Made by a program: the position numbers and the translations under genes | Notes under the pieces: generated by a model | What the model was told of the DNA's origin: nothing | The model's database searches: none | What the model saw: the letters and a program-made list of their open reading frames with translations, nothing else | NCBI GenBank assembly: GCA_008694505.1 | Contig: VZDJ01000116.1 | Coordinates: 18,961,716 to 19,025,715 of the forward strand | From: Cyanoderma ruficeps | Lineage: Eukaryota; Chordata; Aves; Passeriformes; Timaliidae | Reading direction: 5' to 3' | DNA length: 64,000 nt | Shown: piece after piece, positions 59,201 through 64,000 of the stretch | Position numbering within the stretch: the first letter of the stretch is position 1 | How the letters are laid out: every line of letters begins with the position of its first letter

Positions 59201-60191
59201 TCTCCTGTTCACTGCATCATAATCACGTCTATACTAACCATGAGGAAAAAAATGCAGGAGCAGATGGGCCCTTAGGAAACAAAGAGGCTGTTATGCAAAT
59301 CTTAGCTTTCCATGGAGAAGAAAAACAATGTAGAAAATGTACAATAGAAGCCAAAGTTTAGCTAAACTGAATGTGATTTGAAGTTCTCCATAGGGTCCTT
59401 ATTTGTCCTTAATGCAGTCAATTGCTGCTTTGTATTTCAGGCACAGCATGCAGTAGCACGATAGCATCCATGCCATTTTGGGGTGCCAGGTCAAGCTATT
59501 ACCCTTTTGAAAGGAAGAACATGCACTGTGCATGCTCCTCCTTTTAAAAAAATTTACAGATTCACGTGAAGGTGGCTTTGTATTCACATTTATAGTGCCT
59601 GGTACTACTTTGCCTGTGTGGATTGAATTTCTCCACTTAGCAGTGCATCCCTGTGAATAAACCCCATTATTATCAGATAATTCCCTGATTTATTAAGACC
59701 TTAATTTTGGATTTTTGCCCAGCTTTATGTCCCAGAAATTAAGAGCTAATGTATCTATGAATGCCATTCCCATAAAGCTTGGAGTGTATTTTACATGTTA
59801 TATTATGGTTAAATGGTACAACCTTTATTTTGTAAGATGTTTTTAGGTGAATAGGGGTGAGATCAAATGAAACATGAGGATAGAAAAAGAGTTGTGGTAG
59901 AAAATGCTCATGTCTTACATCATCAAATATAAAAGAAGAAAGTGCTTGTAAAAGTACTCACTTACATGTAAGTGAAGCAACATCTCCTGTTTCTGCTGTT
60001 TGTGTTTTGTTTATTAGGCTTTGTCCTCAGAACTGAGTATGTGTGAAACGCAGAGCAAAGAATACAAACAAGAAATTGAAAGACTTAACAACGAGCTTCT
60101 GGAAGTGAAAAAGAAATATCTGTCTCAGAAACGCAAGGAGCAACAGAAGAAGTATGGGAAAACAGTTTCGACTACACAACTTTCTGCATAA
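8268..60191 (+). CDS. CFAP58: Cilia- and flagella-associated protein 58 (17 coding exons found)
   Basis: CFAP58 (CCDC147) is an axoneme-associated coiled-coil protein of motile cilia and sperm flagella; loss in mammals causes malformed sperm flagella. Joined exons: 8268-8276, 9698-9979, 14869-15005, 16701-16857, 18893-19087, 21218-21355, 23457-23616, 23817-23899, 25036-25227, 29465-29626, 32365-32511, 35881-36021, 36367-36590, 38593-38704, 40952-41056, 58405-58524, 60018-60191, totalling 2538 nt or 845 residues. All introns are GT-AG and phases match at each junction. The product is heptad-rich, Glu/Lys/Gln-rich coiled coil throughout, without signal peptide or membrane segment. Blocks shared with mammalian CFAP58 include [69 protein letters not shown] and LARQPGPEA. 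Mammalian proteins are about 870 residues and end in a Gly-rich tail not found here, so a last exon may be missing. Identity is certain; the 3' end is not. Confidence 0.95.
8588..8610 (+). promoter_or_regulatory. Cluster of three forkhead-type motifs
   Basis: TATTTAC occurs at 8588-8594, 8595-8601 and 8604-8610. The reverse complement GTAAATA fits the forkhead consensus RYMAAYA. Lying 310 bases downstream of exon 1 of a motile-cilium gene, the cluster could bind FOXJ1-like factors. It could equally be a chance short tandem repeat. Confidence 0.35.
8640..8957 (+). mobile_element. CR1 LINE fragment, 3' end
   Basis: CR1 3' region with GAGTAGGTTTAGATTAGACATTAGG, the GGAACTGGCACAGGTTTCC block, CCCATCCCTGGAAGTGTTC and the terminal GATGATCTTTAAGACCCC...ATTTTGTGATTCTGTG. 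It is the third sense-oriented CR1 3' end within 2.1 kb of the CFAP58 start. Confidence 0.9.
9698..9979 (+). CDS. CFAP58: CFAP58 exon 2 (residues 4-97)
   Basis: 282 nt, 94 codons, acceptor TTTTACTTAG, donor TCG|GTAAAG. Encodes the N-terminal helical region with [19 protein letters not shown] and KCRKLSAEL, aligning with the start of mammalian CFAP58. Ends in phase 0 after SLKS. Confidence 0.95.
9980..14868 (+). other. CFAP58: CFAP58 intron 2
   Basis: 4,889 nt of AT-rich sequence. Apart from T runs at 14137-14161 and 14179-14192 flanking the single ambiguous base, I recognise no repeat family or exon. Confidence 0.85.
14137..14192 (+). repeat. Poly-T tracts with an unresolved base
   Basis: Twenty-five T's (14137-14161) and fourteen T's (14179-14192) separated by a short segment with n at 14167. 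This looks like a homopolymer sequencing or assembly difficulty. True tract lengths are uncertain. Confidence 0.85.
14869..15005 (+). CDS. CFAP58: CFAP58 exon 3 (residues 98-143, last codon split)
   Basis: 137 nt, acceptor ATTCCTAG, donor ACAA|GTAAGT. Encodes [18 protein letters not shown] and following coiled coil, close to mammalian [10 protein letters not shown]. The final codon is completed by the first base of exon 4 (phase 2). The end is several residues shorter than I recall for the human protein. Confidence 0.95.
15006..16700 (+). other. CFAP58: CFAP58 intron 3
   Basis: 1,695 nt. A perfect 12-bp inverted repeat (16576-16587 with 16607-16618) lies 82 bases before exon 4. Otherwise unremarkable. 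Confidence 0.85.
16576..16618. repeat. Perfect 12-bp inverted repeat upstream of exon 4
   Basis: AGAGGAGTTTAA and its exact complement TTAAACTCCTCT flank a 19-base A-rich loop. In the pre-mRNA this would fold as a hairpin close to the likely branch-point region of intron 3. Confidence 0.9.
16701..16857 (+). CDS. CFAP58: CFAP58 exon 4 (residues 143-195)
   Basis: 157 nt, acceptor TTGCTTCCAG, donor CAG|GTCTGT. Encodes [20 protein letters not shown] and [10 protein letters not shown], matching the mammalian DLLRFKEEVTKERDQLL region. The donor is weak at +3 to +5. Ends in phase 0. Confidence 0.95.
16858..18892 (+). other. CFAP58: CFAP58 intron 4
   Basis: 2,035 nt. No repeat or exon recognised. 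Confidence 0.85.
18893..19087 (+). CDS. CFAP58: CFAP58 exon 5 (residues 196-260)
   Basis: 195 nt, 65 codons, acceptor TCTATTATAG, donor AAG|GTAGAG. Coiled coil with [22 protein letters not shown] and NNLREQK, corresponding to mammalian RKKEKLEKELK and QLKEQK. Confidence 0.95.
19088..21217 (+). other. CFAP58: CFAP58 intron 5
   Basis: 2,130 nt. The first 170 bases are extremely AT-rich and include an 18-base perfect palindrome at 19214-19231. No gene or named repeat. Confidence 0.85.
21218..21355 (+). CDS. CFAP58: CFAP58 exon 6 (residues 261-306)
   Basis: 138 nt, 46 codons, acceptor AATCTAACAG, donor AAA|GTAAGT. Encodes [14 protein letters not shown], close to mammalian ILNERAAKELEQF. The second half ([15 protein letters not shown]) is clearly more diverged. 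Confidence 0.95.
21356..23456 (+). other. CFAP58: CFAP58 intron 6
   Basis: 2,101 nt. A 14-base A run at 22892. Nothing else recognised. Confidence 0.85.
23457..23616 (+). CDS. CFAP58: CFAP58 exon 7 (residues 307-360, last codon split)
   Basis: 160 nt, acceptor TATTCTGTAG, donor AAAG|GTAGGT. Encodes [15 protein letters not shown] and [11 protein letters not shown], as in mammalian HQMRLDIGKLNK and LKNQIVGLE. Phase 1 end. Confidence 0.95.
23817..23899 (+). CDS. CFAP58: CFAP58 exon 8 (residues 360-387)
   Basis: 83 nt, the smallest internal exon, after a 200-nt intron. Acceptor TTTTCTCTAG, donor CAG|GTGAGT. Encodes [14 protein letters not shown] and RERDMLNQ, matching mammalian KKQAELDRK and RERDILNK. 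Confidence 0.95.
23900..25035 (+). other. CFAP58: CFAP58 intron 8
   Basis: 1,136 nt. Nothing recognised. Confidence 0.85.
25036..25227 (+). CDS. CFAP58: CFAP58 exon 9 (residues 388-451)
   Basis: 192 nt, 64 codons, acceptor GTTCCCTACAG, donor AAG|GTAGGA. One of the most conserved parts: [17 protein letters not shown] and [17 protein letters not shown] are nearly the same as in mammals. Confidence 0.97.
25228..29464 (+). other. CFAP58: CFAP58 intron 9
   Basis: 4,237 nt. Contains a perfect 10-bp inverted repeat with 4-base loop at 28224-28247. No exon or named repeat found. Confidence 0.85.
28224..28247. repeat. Perfect 10-bp hairpin
   Basis: GCAGTTTACA and TGTAAACTGC flank the loop ACAC. No T run follows and no other RNA-gene features are visible. 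The inner TGTAAAC also fits a forkhead site. Confidence 0.85.
29465..29626 (+). CDS. CFAP58: CFAP58 exon 10 (residues 452-505)
   Basis: 162 nt, 54 codons, acceptor TTTCCCTCCAG, donor AAG|GTAAAA. Encodes [20 protein letters not shown] and SKNLIEAK, matching mammalian [20 protein letters not shown] and SKNLVEAQ. Confidence 0.95.
29627..32364 (+). other. CFAP58: CFAP58 intron 10
   Basis: 2,738 nt. Nothing recognised. Confidence 0.85.
32365..32511 (+). CDS. CFAP58: CFAP58 exon 11 (residues 506-554)
   Basis: 147 nt, 49 codons, acceptor TATCTCTAG, donor AAA|GTAAGA. Encodes [11 protein letters not shown] and [16 protein letters not shown], like mammalian DEITDMKRKLK and VDELKEDISAKESAL. Confidence 0.95.
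32512..35880 (+). other. CFAP58: CFAP58 intron 11
   Basis: 3,369 nt. Several open frames of 60-80 codons without family resemblance. Nothing recognised. Confidence 0.85.
35881..36021 (+). CDS. CFAP58: CFAP58 exon 12 (residues 555-601)
   Basis: 141 nt, 47 codons, acceptor ATCTCCATCAG, donor AAG|GTCGGA. Encodes [20 protein letters not shown] and KQKKEFDK, almost the mammalian sequence. The donor lacks the usual purine at +3. Confidence 0.96.
36022..36366 (+). other. CFAP58: CFAP58 intron 12
   Basis: 345 nt with a pyrimidine-rich end (TTTGCCCTGTGCCCACAG). Nothing else recognised. Confidence 0.9.
36367..36590 (+). CDS. CFAP58: CFAP58 exon 13 (residues 602-676, last codon split)
   Basis: 224 nt, acceptor GTGCCCACAG, donor CTCAG|GTAGGA. 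The best conserved exon: [36 protein letters not shown] and NVEELR. Its G+C content is clearly higher than that of neighbouring exons. Phase 2 end. Confidence 0.97.
36591..38592 (+). other. CFAP58: CFAP58 intron 13
   Basis: 2,002 nt. Ends in a T-rich tract before ATGCTGGCTTCAG. Nothing else recognised. Confidence 0.85.
38593..38704 (+). CDS. CFAP58: CFAP58 exon 14 (residues 676-713)
   Basis: 112 nt, acceptor TGGCTTCAG, donor GAG|GTGATG. Encodes [20 protein letters not shown] and QVHRWRKLE, as in mammalian HMQRELLKERTRC and VHRWRKLE. Phase 0 end. Confidence 0.96.
38705..40951 (+). other. CFAP58: CFAP58 intron 14
   Basis: 2,247 nt. A short TATA-rich stretch at about 39058-39110. Nothing else recognised. 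Confidence 0.85.
40952..41056 (+). CDS. CFAP58: CFAP58 exon 15 (residues 714-748)
   Basis: 105 nt, 35 codons, acceptor CTCTTTCCTAG, donor CAG|GTACTG. Encodes [10 protein letters not shown] and [20 protein letters not shown], matching mammalian ASDPNAYELI and [20 protein letters not shown]. Confidence 0.96.
42170..42255 (-). repeat. MIR SINE relic
   Basis: TTATTTTCAGCTGAAGAACTGAGATATAGAGG followed by TTAAGTTGCCTGCCCAAG resembles the antisense MIR core: a TTTTACAGATGAGGAAACTGAG block, then TTAAGTGACTTGCCCAAGG. Diverged but collinear over about 85 bases. Confidence 0.6.
43200..43242 (+). repeat. T-rich low-complexity tract
   Basis: CTCTCTCT followed by interrupted T runs. A simple repeat, possibly the remnant of a retroelement tail read from the other strand. 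Confidence 0.8.
45775..45895 (+). repeat. MIR SINE relic
   Basis: CTGTGACCTTGGGCAGGCTACTTAAC, then a degraded TGTGCATGCCTC and GTAAAAAGGGAATAAAATAAT, follows the MIR core in order (GTGACCTTGGGCAAG, TTACTTAACCTCTCTG, GCCTCAGTTTCCTCATC, GTAAAATGGGGATAATAATA). It is the best preserved of the three MIR copies in the window. Confidence 0.75.
47305..48185 (+). mobile_element. CR1 LINE, internally deleted, with reverse transcriptase remnant
   Basis: Two CR1 parts are joined. Bases 47305-47405 translate to an endonuclease/reverse-transcriptase linker-like [17 protein letters not shown] and IGPLLD. From about 47420 the sequence corresponds to the C-terminal part of the polymerase ([42 protein letters not shown]) and runs to the CR1 3' end (CTATTCTATGATTC). 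Most of the polymerase domain between them is missing, so the element is dead. The 143-codon frame at 47421-47852 is this relic and not a host gene. Confidence 0.85.
48323..48378 (+). mobile_element. Short CR1 3' end
   Basis: GATTGGACCATATGAATCTC...TTCCAACATGATATTCTATGATTCTAAG is the last 55 or so bases of a CR1, 140 bases after the end of the larger copy in the same orientation. Confidence 0.75.
52794..52830 (+). repeat. Pyrimidine-rich low-complexity tract
   Basis: Runs of T broken by single C's, ending in GCTTAGAACC. It resembles a strong polypyrimidine tract but no plausible exon follows. Confidence 0.7.
54660..54995 (-). other. Unassigned protein-like open frame, possible exon
   Basis: On the minus strand a frame is open from a TAA at 54998-54996 down to the TAA at 54662-54660. 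It has no ATG near its start. A possible acceptor (TTAGTTAGCCCAG) precedes [17 protein letters not shown], and the frame continues with [27 protein letters not shown] and [16 protein letters not shown]. The mixed acidic/Pro-Ser composition looks more coding-like than the neighbouring chance frames, but its length is within what AT-rich non-coding DNA yields. I do not recognise the sequence. It could be a 3' exon of a nested minus-strand gene, a retrocopy relic, or chance. Confidence 0.2.
56889..56926 (+). repeat. 19-base tandem duplication
   Basis: AATACCACTATAAAGTGGG is followed directly by AATACCACTATGAAGTGGC. A small local duplication. Confidence 0.9.
58405..58524 (+). CDS. CFAP58: CFAP58 exon 16 (residues 749-788)
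   Basis: 120 nt, 40 codons, acceptor CTGTTCCTTAG, donor AAA|GTAAGA. Encodes [20 protein letters not shown] and ATEQL, almost as in mammals ([20 protein letters not shown]). G+C richer than most exons. Confidence 0.97.
58525..60017 (+). other. CFAP58: CFAP58 intron 16
   Basis: 1,493 nt. Nothing recognised. Confidence 0.85.
60018..60191 (+). CDS. CFAP58: CFAP58 exon 17 (residues 789-845 and stop, or to 60151 if spliced onward)
   Basis: Acceptor TTGTTTATTAG. Encodes [20 protein letters not shown] and [15 protein letters not shown], matching mammalian VLSSELNMYESQSKEYKYEI and KKKYLAQKRKEQLQK. Beyond that point the frame reads [12 protein letters not shown] and stops at TAA 60189-60191, which has no mammalian counterpart. 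A possible donor GAA|GTATGG at 60151/60152 sits where the similarity ends, so the last twelve codons may be intron in the main transcript. Confidence 0.85.
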   Translation, partial: ALSSELSMCETQSKEYKQEIERLNNELLEVKKKYLSQKRKEQQKKYGKTVSTTQLSA

Positions 60192-60449
60192 GCTAGATTT
60201 TTGTTTTAGACCCTTTAGATCAGAATGTGGCCAAATTTGACTGAGTTGATTCAGTTTTGTTGGCTAATTTTCCTGAATGCTATCCTCCATGTTACTTCAG
60301 TCTGGTCTGGATTTACCATGATCTATGGCCAGGACAAGAACATCCATCAGAGATGTTGCTGAACGTGTTCTGCAGTCCAGTTAAATTATTCATACCAGTG
60401 AGATGGTGCCCAGAGAACACAGATTAATGTCTTGTCTCTGACATCAAAG
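60192..60449 (+). other. CFAP58: 3' UTR of the read-through form, or intron 17
   Basis: No coding similarity to CFAP58. No AATAAA signal until 61607-61612. Status depends on whether the 60152 donor is used. Confidence 0.5.
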
Positions 60450-61024
60450 CATAGAATTATAGAACAGTTTGGGTTGGAAGAGACATTTAAAGGGCATTTA
60501 GTCCAACCCCCTGCAATGAGCAGGGACATCTCCAGCTAGATGAGGTGCTCAGAGCCCCAACCTGACCTTGAATGTTTCTGGGATGGGGCATCTCCCACCT
60601 CTCTGGGCAACTTGGGCCAGTCTTTCACAACCCACATAACAGAAAAATTCCTTCTTATATCTCATCTAAATCTACCCTCCTTTAGTTAAAACCCCTTATC
60701 CCTTGTCCTATTGCAACAGGATTTCTGGGCTGTGAGTGGACGTGGCTGGCTCATGTCCAGCCTCTCTCCCACCAGCACCCCCAAGTCCTTCTGGGCAGGG
60801 CTGCTCTCCATCTGTTCATCCCCCAGCCTGGATTGATGCCAGGGGTTGCCCTGACTCAGGTGTAGCACCCAGCTCTTGGTCTTGTGGAACCTCAAGAGTT
60901 TCCCATGGGCCCACTTCTTGAGCTTATCCAGGTCCCTCTGCATGGCATCCCATCCCTCAGGTGAGTCAACTGCCCCATTCAGATTGTTGTCATCTGAAAA
61001 CTTGCTGAGGCTGCTGACAGTGAG
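60450..61024 (-). mobile_element. CR1 LINE, 3' part with reverse transcriptase remnant
   Basis: Starts with CATAGAATTATAGAACAGTTTGGGTTGG, the antisense CR1 terminus. The minus-strand frame at 60686-60943 reads [32 protein letters not shown] and [20 protein letters not shown], the C-terminal part of the CR1 polymerase. Upstream of it the FADD-region match (AAGTTTTCAGATGACAACAA) marks the truncation end. It is inactive and lies antisense to CFAP58. Confidence 0.9.
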
Positions 61025-64000
61025 CTTTACTTTTTATGAGAGATTTCTTAGATTTCTGCAGTCAGATGATGTGATCCGTTACCAAGTTTATCTCTATGCA
61101 CAGAAAGCGTTTTGTCTTTCCATTCATTTCCATCCTCAGCTTGGGTCTCCTGCACACGCTAAAGGGAAAGTTCTCTACACACAATTCTCTACAGTTTCTG
61201 AATATAATTCCAAGTTGCCTTGATCACTTCTTCCTTAATCTGGTTTCAGACAGCAAACGATTTGGTGACTAAATTAGCAAAATAACCAGCGATAAACAGT
61301 GACTTTTGTCCATGTGCAAATTGCATAATGTTACCTTAATATTTGGAATTAGCAGCAATTGTGCAGTGCTAATGGCCTTTCTGGAGCTTTAGGATCAATA
61401 TGCGAGGCTACCATAATGCCTGATAATCCATTTCTAGCATTTCTAAATGTCTTCTTCACTGTAGATTTGATGTTTCCATTGTGGCATCATGTTTCTCTCT
61501 GTTCATAAAGTGAGGATAAATTCACCCACATTTTGTTGTTGTATCTCACCTAGAATTAATTCCTGTCATAAAAAACCTCCACTTGTTAAGGACATAATTG
61601 CTTCAAAATAAAACAAAAAATACTGTGTGAGTTGATGGTGGCTGAACTGGGGCTTGTTATACAGTGAAAGTAATTTCATATTGAAAGTCATTTAGTGCTG
61701 GATACACTGTTTTTAGGTCCAGGATAGATACCTGCCACAGGGAAGCCTGTCATGTCGCTCTTTTGGGCAAGCATGTCTGTAGTCTGATGGGCCCTGGTGT
61801 CTTTGTGACATCTGTGTTTTGGAAGGACATTTAGGTGTTACTGCTGCTTCTGCAGTCTGGCATCATCTTGTGGCCTCCACCACAGCCTCAGAAGCCACCA
61901 GCACTGTGCTGCCAGCCCTGGCTTGCACCTCTCTTGTCTTGTGGCAGCTGAGGGGTGGTGCTGGGCAGTGCTGTCCTCTGCCCCTCATGGCTTTGTACCC
62001 CAGTCAAGCCTGTTGGACTGCACCCTGCTTTGAAGAGCACAGAGGCATAACTGGGCATACCAGTCCTGGATAAATGCAATTTCTGCTCTCTCTAGGCTGT
62101 TCCTTGTGTTGGCAAAGGAAACAACCTTGTGCAGCCCTTCTTCTCCTACCGGCCAGTTGTGCAAGGCACATTGCTGGTTTTCTGCAATAGAGAGGACCTG
62201 TTGTGCAGTCAGGTTCTTCCCTGAGGAGCCCTCTTCCCTGCCATACAGCCATTCCACACCACTGCTGCCTCAGGCAGGGCTGGACAGGCAGTGCCTGCTC
62301 TGTGGGTGCTGGCCACAGGGCCAGGGCCATTTGATTCATACAATCTCAGATTTCTGTAAACCCCAGCTGACAAAAAACCACTGACTCGATTCTCTAGCTT
62401 GCTGGATAATGTTAACATCATGTCTGAAATAAATGTAGCTGGTTTTGCTAATAAAAAGAGGCTCCTGTCAGGACAATAGCATTAACAACATTATTGACTA
62501 CCCTGGTATGAAAGAGAATTAATACTCTCAGATAACCTTACACAAAGTTATCATCTAAAGCTTTTATTGATTTGCACAAGATAGCTTTGAGTTGTGATTT
62601 AACATCTTGGTACTGAATAAATGCAGGTCTCCATGTGATGCTGAAGGAATATAGTGACAGCAGGAATTTAGCTTTTTGTTTTGTGTTAAAAATGAAAATT
62701 CAGTGTTTAAGATTTTGGTTGTGAATTTGAAATCCTCTTTTTCAGCTCTCTGATTCTGAACATTGCTTTTCCCAGTTGTCTTAGCCGTTCTTTTTCTATC
62801 TCTTCCTATTTTTAACTTTTGCTTCTTGAACCCTTTCTGTATCACTATTTTCCTAGTTGCTTCTAGCACCAGGATTCCATTTTGATCTTGATAAGGATTT
62901 GTGAGAAAATATGAAGCTTAAATCCACACCGGAGACCTAATCCAGCAGTCCTATATATGTAAATAACTGCACTGAGGGATGCCAGTAGTGACTGGGAGCT
63001 TTTGCACGTGGCTGGTTGCACATTAATTCTGCATAATATATTATAGTATTCAGTTGCACAGAATTTTCCATACTGATGAGCACATCTGTTTGGTGTCTCC
63101 ATGGGAGGATGAGGAAAAAATGAGCATGGATTCTGGATCATTTTCTCTTCCCAGATTTGGAAGCCCAATAATGAGATGGGCTAAGCCATCTAAATACAGA
63201 ATGTTTGTTTTTAGTGCTGTCAGCTGGCATATCCATTAGGGCTACATTGATACAATTTAAAAACAGTTATAAATGGTTTTCACTGTTAAGTTAATCTGTG
63301 CCATCTTTTGGCTTTTCTCCTACCTCTGTATGGGTCAAATTTCGAAACGGATGCATAACTAGACATCTGACACGGTTTGTCTGAACTTCTTCCTATCCTG
63401 ACAGTTATTTAGGGGCAAATAGAAAAGTAATAATTCCAGAAGTGTTTTCTTTTCCCTTACTGGGGACTGAGCAGAGATACTCTTGTGACAAGGCTAAATT
63501 TTGTAGAAGTGTGGTTGCACTCACATTTGTGTCTCAATCTCAGTGACTGTGAAATAAAATAGTGGTACTAACCTTTCTTGTAAAGCCTTGAGATTTCTGC
63601 TGTTATGATAAATGAGAGCTTCATAAAGCCCCACTTGGTTAATCTTAAGTATCTCAGGACCTCTCTCTGAAGCATCCAGGTATATGACAGTGAGTCTGGA
63701 ATATTTGTAGTGCTCTGCTTACCTCCCCAGCTTTCTAAGAGTGGAACCAGCTAACACTCCTTCCCTCCTCTTAAGGCCATCAAATTCAAGACCTCCTGGA
63801 TTCTCAGATGGAGCAATTCCCCAGGGCTGTCAGTGCTCCTACAGCACACAGCTAGTTTTCTGGAAATGTCACAGACAGGGCAAGGATCACTGGAACTTTG
63901 TTAAAATGTGAAGACAGATAGCACTATATATTCATTAAAACTCAACAAAGGAAAAACTTTCCCATTGGCCCTTTGATGAATGTAGCTGTTTGTTTGAAAA
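61025..64000. other. Downstream sequence without recognised genes
   Basis: AT-rich except for a G+C-richer block at about 61700-62350 that carries overlapping open frames of 80-110 codons on both strands without recognisable family. AATAAA signals occur at 61607, 62429, 62453, 62615 and 63552. I looked for the expected CFAP58 last exon (a Gly-rich stretch ending FPLRSTKMTF in mammals) and did not see it. Confidence 0.5.

Noticed and set aside
60686..60943. 85-codon minus-strand open frame
   Set aside because: CR1 polymerase remnant inside the antisense CR1 at 60450-61024.
62004..62384. Overlapping 90-111-codon frames on both strands
   Set aside because: Both strands are open because of composition; no start context, splice sites or family resemblance.
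1..64000. CRISPR arrays, operons, phage or other prokaryotic systems, and tRNA/rRNA genes
   Set aside because: The sequence is vertebrate nuclear DNA with introns and LINEs; no regularly spaced repeats, cloverleaf genes or rRNA blocks were seen.

Overview
The window is vertebrate nuclear DNA, most likely from a bird. Protein-coding sequence is split into short exons with GT/AG introns. The background is AT-rich with CpG-rich promoter islands. Several truncated CR1 LINEs with the ATTCTATGATTCT type of 3' end are present, as in avian and other sauropsid genomes. Species cannot be told from the sequence. One ambiguous base (n at 14167) marks it as assembled shotgun sequence.

The window holds essentially one gene, CFAP58 (formerly CCDC147), on the + strand. 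I could place 17 coding exons from the ATG at 8268 to an in-frame TAA at 60189-60191. Every junction keeps the reading frame, giving an 845-residue, almost entirely coiled-coil axonemal/flagellar protein that follows mammalian CFAP58 (about 870 residues) from end to end. Exon 1 codes for only three residues. Introns range from 200 nt (intron 7) to 17.3 kb (intron 15). The last exon either reads through to a short novel tail or splices at 60151 to an exon 18 that I do not find before the window ends.

Layout: 1-330 is a CpG island with a good minus-strand splice donor at 24-28, so it probably contains the first exon of a divergently transcribed neighbour. ITPRIP is expected there from mammalian gene order. 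330-7,660 is intergenic, with a MIR relic, CR1 fragments, a pair of near-identical 115-nt repeats and a TTTG microsatellite. 7,680-8,350 is the CFAP58 CpG island, with a GC-rich minisatellite directly upstream of the ATG. 8,277-60,017 is the CFAP58 exon/intron body. 60,192-64,000 is 3' UTR or intron/downstream sequence, with an antisense CR1.

Items most worth a second look: the undecided C-terminus; the promoter minisatellite with an upstream ORF in the same frame as the gene; a triple forkhead-type motif in intron 1 of this ciliary gene; a 12-bp perfect hairpin just before exon 4; and an unexplained protein-like open frame on the minus strand at 54.7-55.0 kb inside the giant intron 15. I saw no prokaryotic system, CRISPR array, recognisable virus or confident RNA gene. 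Comparisons with mammalian CFAP58 and with CR1/MIR consensus are from memory, not from a search.
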